Shown: one piece after another, positions 61,461 to 64,000 of the stretch
Numbering within the stretch: position 1 is the first letter of the stretch
Layout: every line of letters begins with the position of its first letter
Source of the DNA: Caenorhabditis remanei
Taxonomy: Eukaryota; Nematoda; Chromadorea; Rhabditida; Rhabditidae
DNA length: 64,000 nucleotides
Direction: 5' to 3'
Assembly: GCF_010183535.1 (NCBI RefSeq)
Contig: NC_071332.1
Span: 682,001 to 746,000 of the forward strand
The notes under the pieces: generated by a model
The model's database searches: none
What the model saw: only the letters and a program-made list of their open reading frames with translations
What the model was told of the DNA's origin: nothing
Position numbers and translations under genes: made by a program

Positions 61461-62640
61461 ACAAAAAAAACACCCTTGGCAAACTTTATTTAAAATGAAA
61501 GTCTTCTGATGAGTTTACAAATAAATGTTATTTGAATAAATTTTAAGTCTGTGCGAAGGTCGAAAAGTGCCCATGTAAAGTACTGAAATTTTCAAAATTG
61601 AAGATAAGTCAATTTTCTTTATAAAAATGATTAGAACATCGTTTTTTGGACATTTTTTGTATTACACTTTCCTTACCAACTTTACTGTATCGTGCTAAAA
61701 TTTTGAGTTTTTGCCAAAAAATCACTTTTTTCAACATGTTTTCAAAAATAGTTTTTTCGCTATTTTGCAACCTTGCGTTTAGATCCAAAAACCTCCAAAA
61801 TGAAAAATCTGTTTTATATTTACAGATGTATGTGCACATCACTCGAGGCAAGTCGTTTTTCAAAAATGATCACTTTCTGATTTCGCGAGTAATGTCAATT
61901 TTCACGTTATGACTCGTATCTTTCCAGGTTTCAGTTTTGGTAAATTGATGTAATCAGTTTTTTTGTAGCCTACATCTTCACCTTTTAGATCATTTTAAAT
62001 TTAAAGAAATCCTTCGTAGTGAACAAAGTTGCAATGTCTCAAAGTGACTCAATCAAAAAAATCAACCAACAAATAAAAGGTGTGTTCAACTTCCTGGAAA
62101 CGGAGTTGTTACACGTAAAACATATAATTTCTCTTTAGTCTTAATAAAGTCTATCTTCTATCAAAATATCGTTGACAATCTCGCGTTTCACTCTAGGTCA
62201 ATACCTTGTCAAAGAAAAAGAGGGTCCTCTTCTTAAAAAAAGGAAAAAACTATTCCCAGCTCACATATTAGTATCAGAGTAAACAAAAACACATAATCGC
62301 AGCAACTTCCAACGTTTTTGCTAAAGAAAAATTAACATCATCATTGAAGCTAAACATTTTTTTGAATTTGAAAAAAAAAATTTTTTGGTAAAAACTCAAA
62401 ATTTTAGCACGATACAGTAAAGTTGGTAAGGAAAGTGTAATACAAAAAACGTTCGAAAAACGATGTTCTATTTATTTTTATAAAGAAAATTGCCTTATCT
62501 TCAATTTTGAAAATTTTAGTACTTTACATGGGCACTTTTCGACCTTCGCACAGACTTAAAATTTATTCAAATAACATTTATTTGTAAACTCATCAGAAGA
62601 CTTTTATTTTAAATAAAGTTTGCCAAGGGTGTTTTTTGTT
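61461..62640. mobile_element. 1.2-kb foldback element with arms of about 260 bp
   Basis: The left arm 61,461-61,722 (starts with CACCCTTGGCAAACTTTATT after an A run) is the near-exact inverse of the right arm 62,381-62,640. Both carry TGGGCACTTTTCGACC or its complement and CTTACCAACTTTACTGTATC or its complement. The interior of about 660 bp has no convincing open frame. It separates the E gene from its D/E intergenic region. Confidence 0.8.
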
Positions 62641-63090
62641 TTAAGAACCGAAAACTTTAAAAACACAGAAAAAATGCTCCAAAAAATGAGTTTTTTTCGA
62701 ATAACTCGACAAAATTTTTTTGAAATTTTTTGAAACTTTGTGGAAAAACTATAATAAACGTCTATAAACTACACTAAAAAAATTGGGCTTCTTTGACTCA
62801 AAAGAAAAAATTTAAGTTTTGCACATTTGAGCACCTACAGTAACCCAGGGACCGGTAGGTGGGTACCAAAATTTTGCATATGGGTTACCGAAGACCCAAA
62901 ATGCATGCACACAAACTGTGTAAACGCTATCTTTCCTGTGGGCTCTACGCCCCTACATACAGGAGTGATGCTCGAGTCTTACGGAGAATAGGTTATATAC
63001 TGACAGCTGACACTTGACCTTCTCTTTACTTTTCTTTATTCACACTATCTACATCCTATACATTCTTACTTTACCACATGGCAACATAAA

Positions 63091-64000
63091 ATGTCGACAT
63101 CTCCCAAATTTCCGTTGTTTCTGCTTCCTATTCTTGTACTAAACAAAATTTTAAAGCTTATGAATCCATTTGAAATGTGAGTATTCTGTGATGTATAATA
63201 GTATGTAACTATTTTAAATTCAGGGTTGCTATGTCTCTATGCAGTAAAGTTAGTAAAATGATGTGCAAGTTATCACGAAGTGAAATGGAATGTAGAACAG
63301 GGACAAATAATTTTTTATTAAATTTTTCCTCCAACAAAGAGATCCGACTCGAATTCAACTATCATATGGAAATTCAATGGGTTTTTAAAATTGAATGGGC
63401 CCCAAAAAGAAACCAAAACTTACCACGAAAATCTGTCCTTAACAGGATTTTATCAATTTTTCGAAAACCCCCGCAAGAGATCAATACAACAACTTTTTCA
63501 CAACTTGGGACCAATTTTATTGTGCCTGTTTGGATTCCAACTGAGGACACTTCAGAGGTATCTCTTAAATTGTACATCTTGAGGGATAGTGGACCTGCTG
63601 ATGTAAACACATTCATTCTATATTTATCTGATGTATTTAATACTAAACTGGCTGAGTTCGAATTTCATTACCAAGATTTTAATCGGGAAGACAATGAAAA
63701 AATAATCGATTTTTACTGTCGCAATTCCGAAAACAAGAAATCAGTGCGATCATTATCTCTGGTCGGAGCACATTCAAATACTTCAGAAGACGATGAACTT
63801 ATTGATTTAATTCTTTGTCGTCAAGATGCCAATTGTAGATTGAAGCTCTCCATGGAACACAACTCTAACTTCAAATTCAAAACTGAATACTTTCGAAATA
63901 CGCCAAGATTAGTGGAACTCCACGATTCTTCCTGGATAAGTTTCGATCAATTTCTTGAAATGGAATCTTTTACTATCGCCTTGTACCGGTCAATATTCAA
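63091..64000 (+). CDS. F-box/FBA_2 protein, paralogue E (cut by window end)
   Basis: Exon 1 is 63091-63176; exon 2 opens at 63224 and runs, without a stop, off the window. The F-box reads PLFLLPILVLNKILKLMNPF, then MVAMSLCSKVSKMM. It is very similar to C throughout exon 2 (QLGTNFIVP, FYCRNSENKKSVRSLSLVGA with one change). Exon 1 is six bases longer than in the other copies. The last exon is outside the window. Confidence 0.87.

Overview
The window is nematode genomic DNA from the genus Caenorhabditis (species not determined). Introns are short to very long with TTTCAG-type acceptors and GTGAGT/GTAAGT donors. Non-coding DNA is AT-rich and full of small palindromic elements. The gene content (an ELM2-SANT-zinc-finger regulator resembling SAEG-1, a CYP4-clan P450, and F-box/FBA_2 genes in clusters) also fits. 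All gene models below were assembled by hand by matching splice phase and have not been checked against transcripts.

Region 1 (1-16,592, minus strand): fourteen phase-compatible exons of one long gene, open at both ends, encode a Q/P-rich N-terminal half, then an ELM2 domain, a SANT domain and a C2H2 zinc finger. The best match is saeg-1. A clean extra minus-strand coding exon at 43,037-43,177 has the right phase to be its upstream exon, and weaker exon candidates lie at 52.1-54.0 kb. If they belong, the gene covers more than 43 kb and a kinase, an F-box gene and a P450 gene lie nested in one intron on the opposite strand.

Region 2 (16.6-34.3 kb): about 17.7 kb without a convincing exon. It is made of palindromic elements, foldback repeats, purine-rich low-complexity DNA and repeat fragments.

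Region 3 (34.3-42.0 kb, plus strand): a six-exon DCLK/CaMK-like protein kinase of 333 residues, a three-exon F-box gene, and a six-exon cytochrome P450 of 502 residues with all hallmark motifs.

Region 4 (44.1-64.0 kb): five paralogous three-exon F-box/FBA_2 genes, A (minus), B (minus), C (plus), D (minus), E (plus, cut by the window end). B/C and D/E are two copies of the same head-to-head pair with related intergenic DNA. Among them lie a duplicated P450 last exon, a segmental duplication interrupted by a MITE, a small two-exon gene for a possibly myristoylated protein (55.2 kb), and a broken LINE reverse transcriptase (57.6-58.9 kb).

The strongest non-gene signal is mobile DNA. One palindromic MITE family has about ten copies or parts of copies here. 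At least five other foldback or TIR elements are present, two of which have clear target-site duplications confirmed by an empty or paralogous site in this same window.
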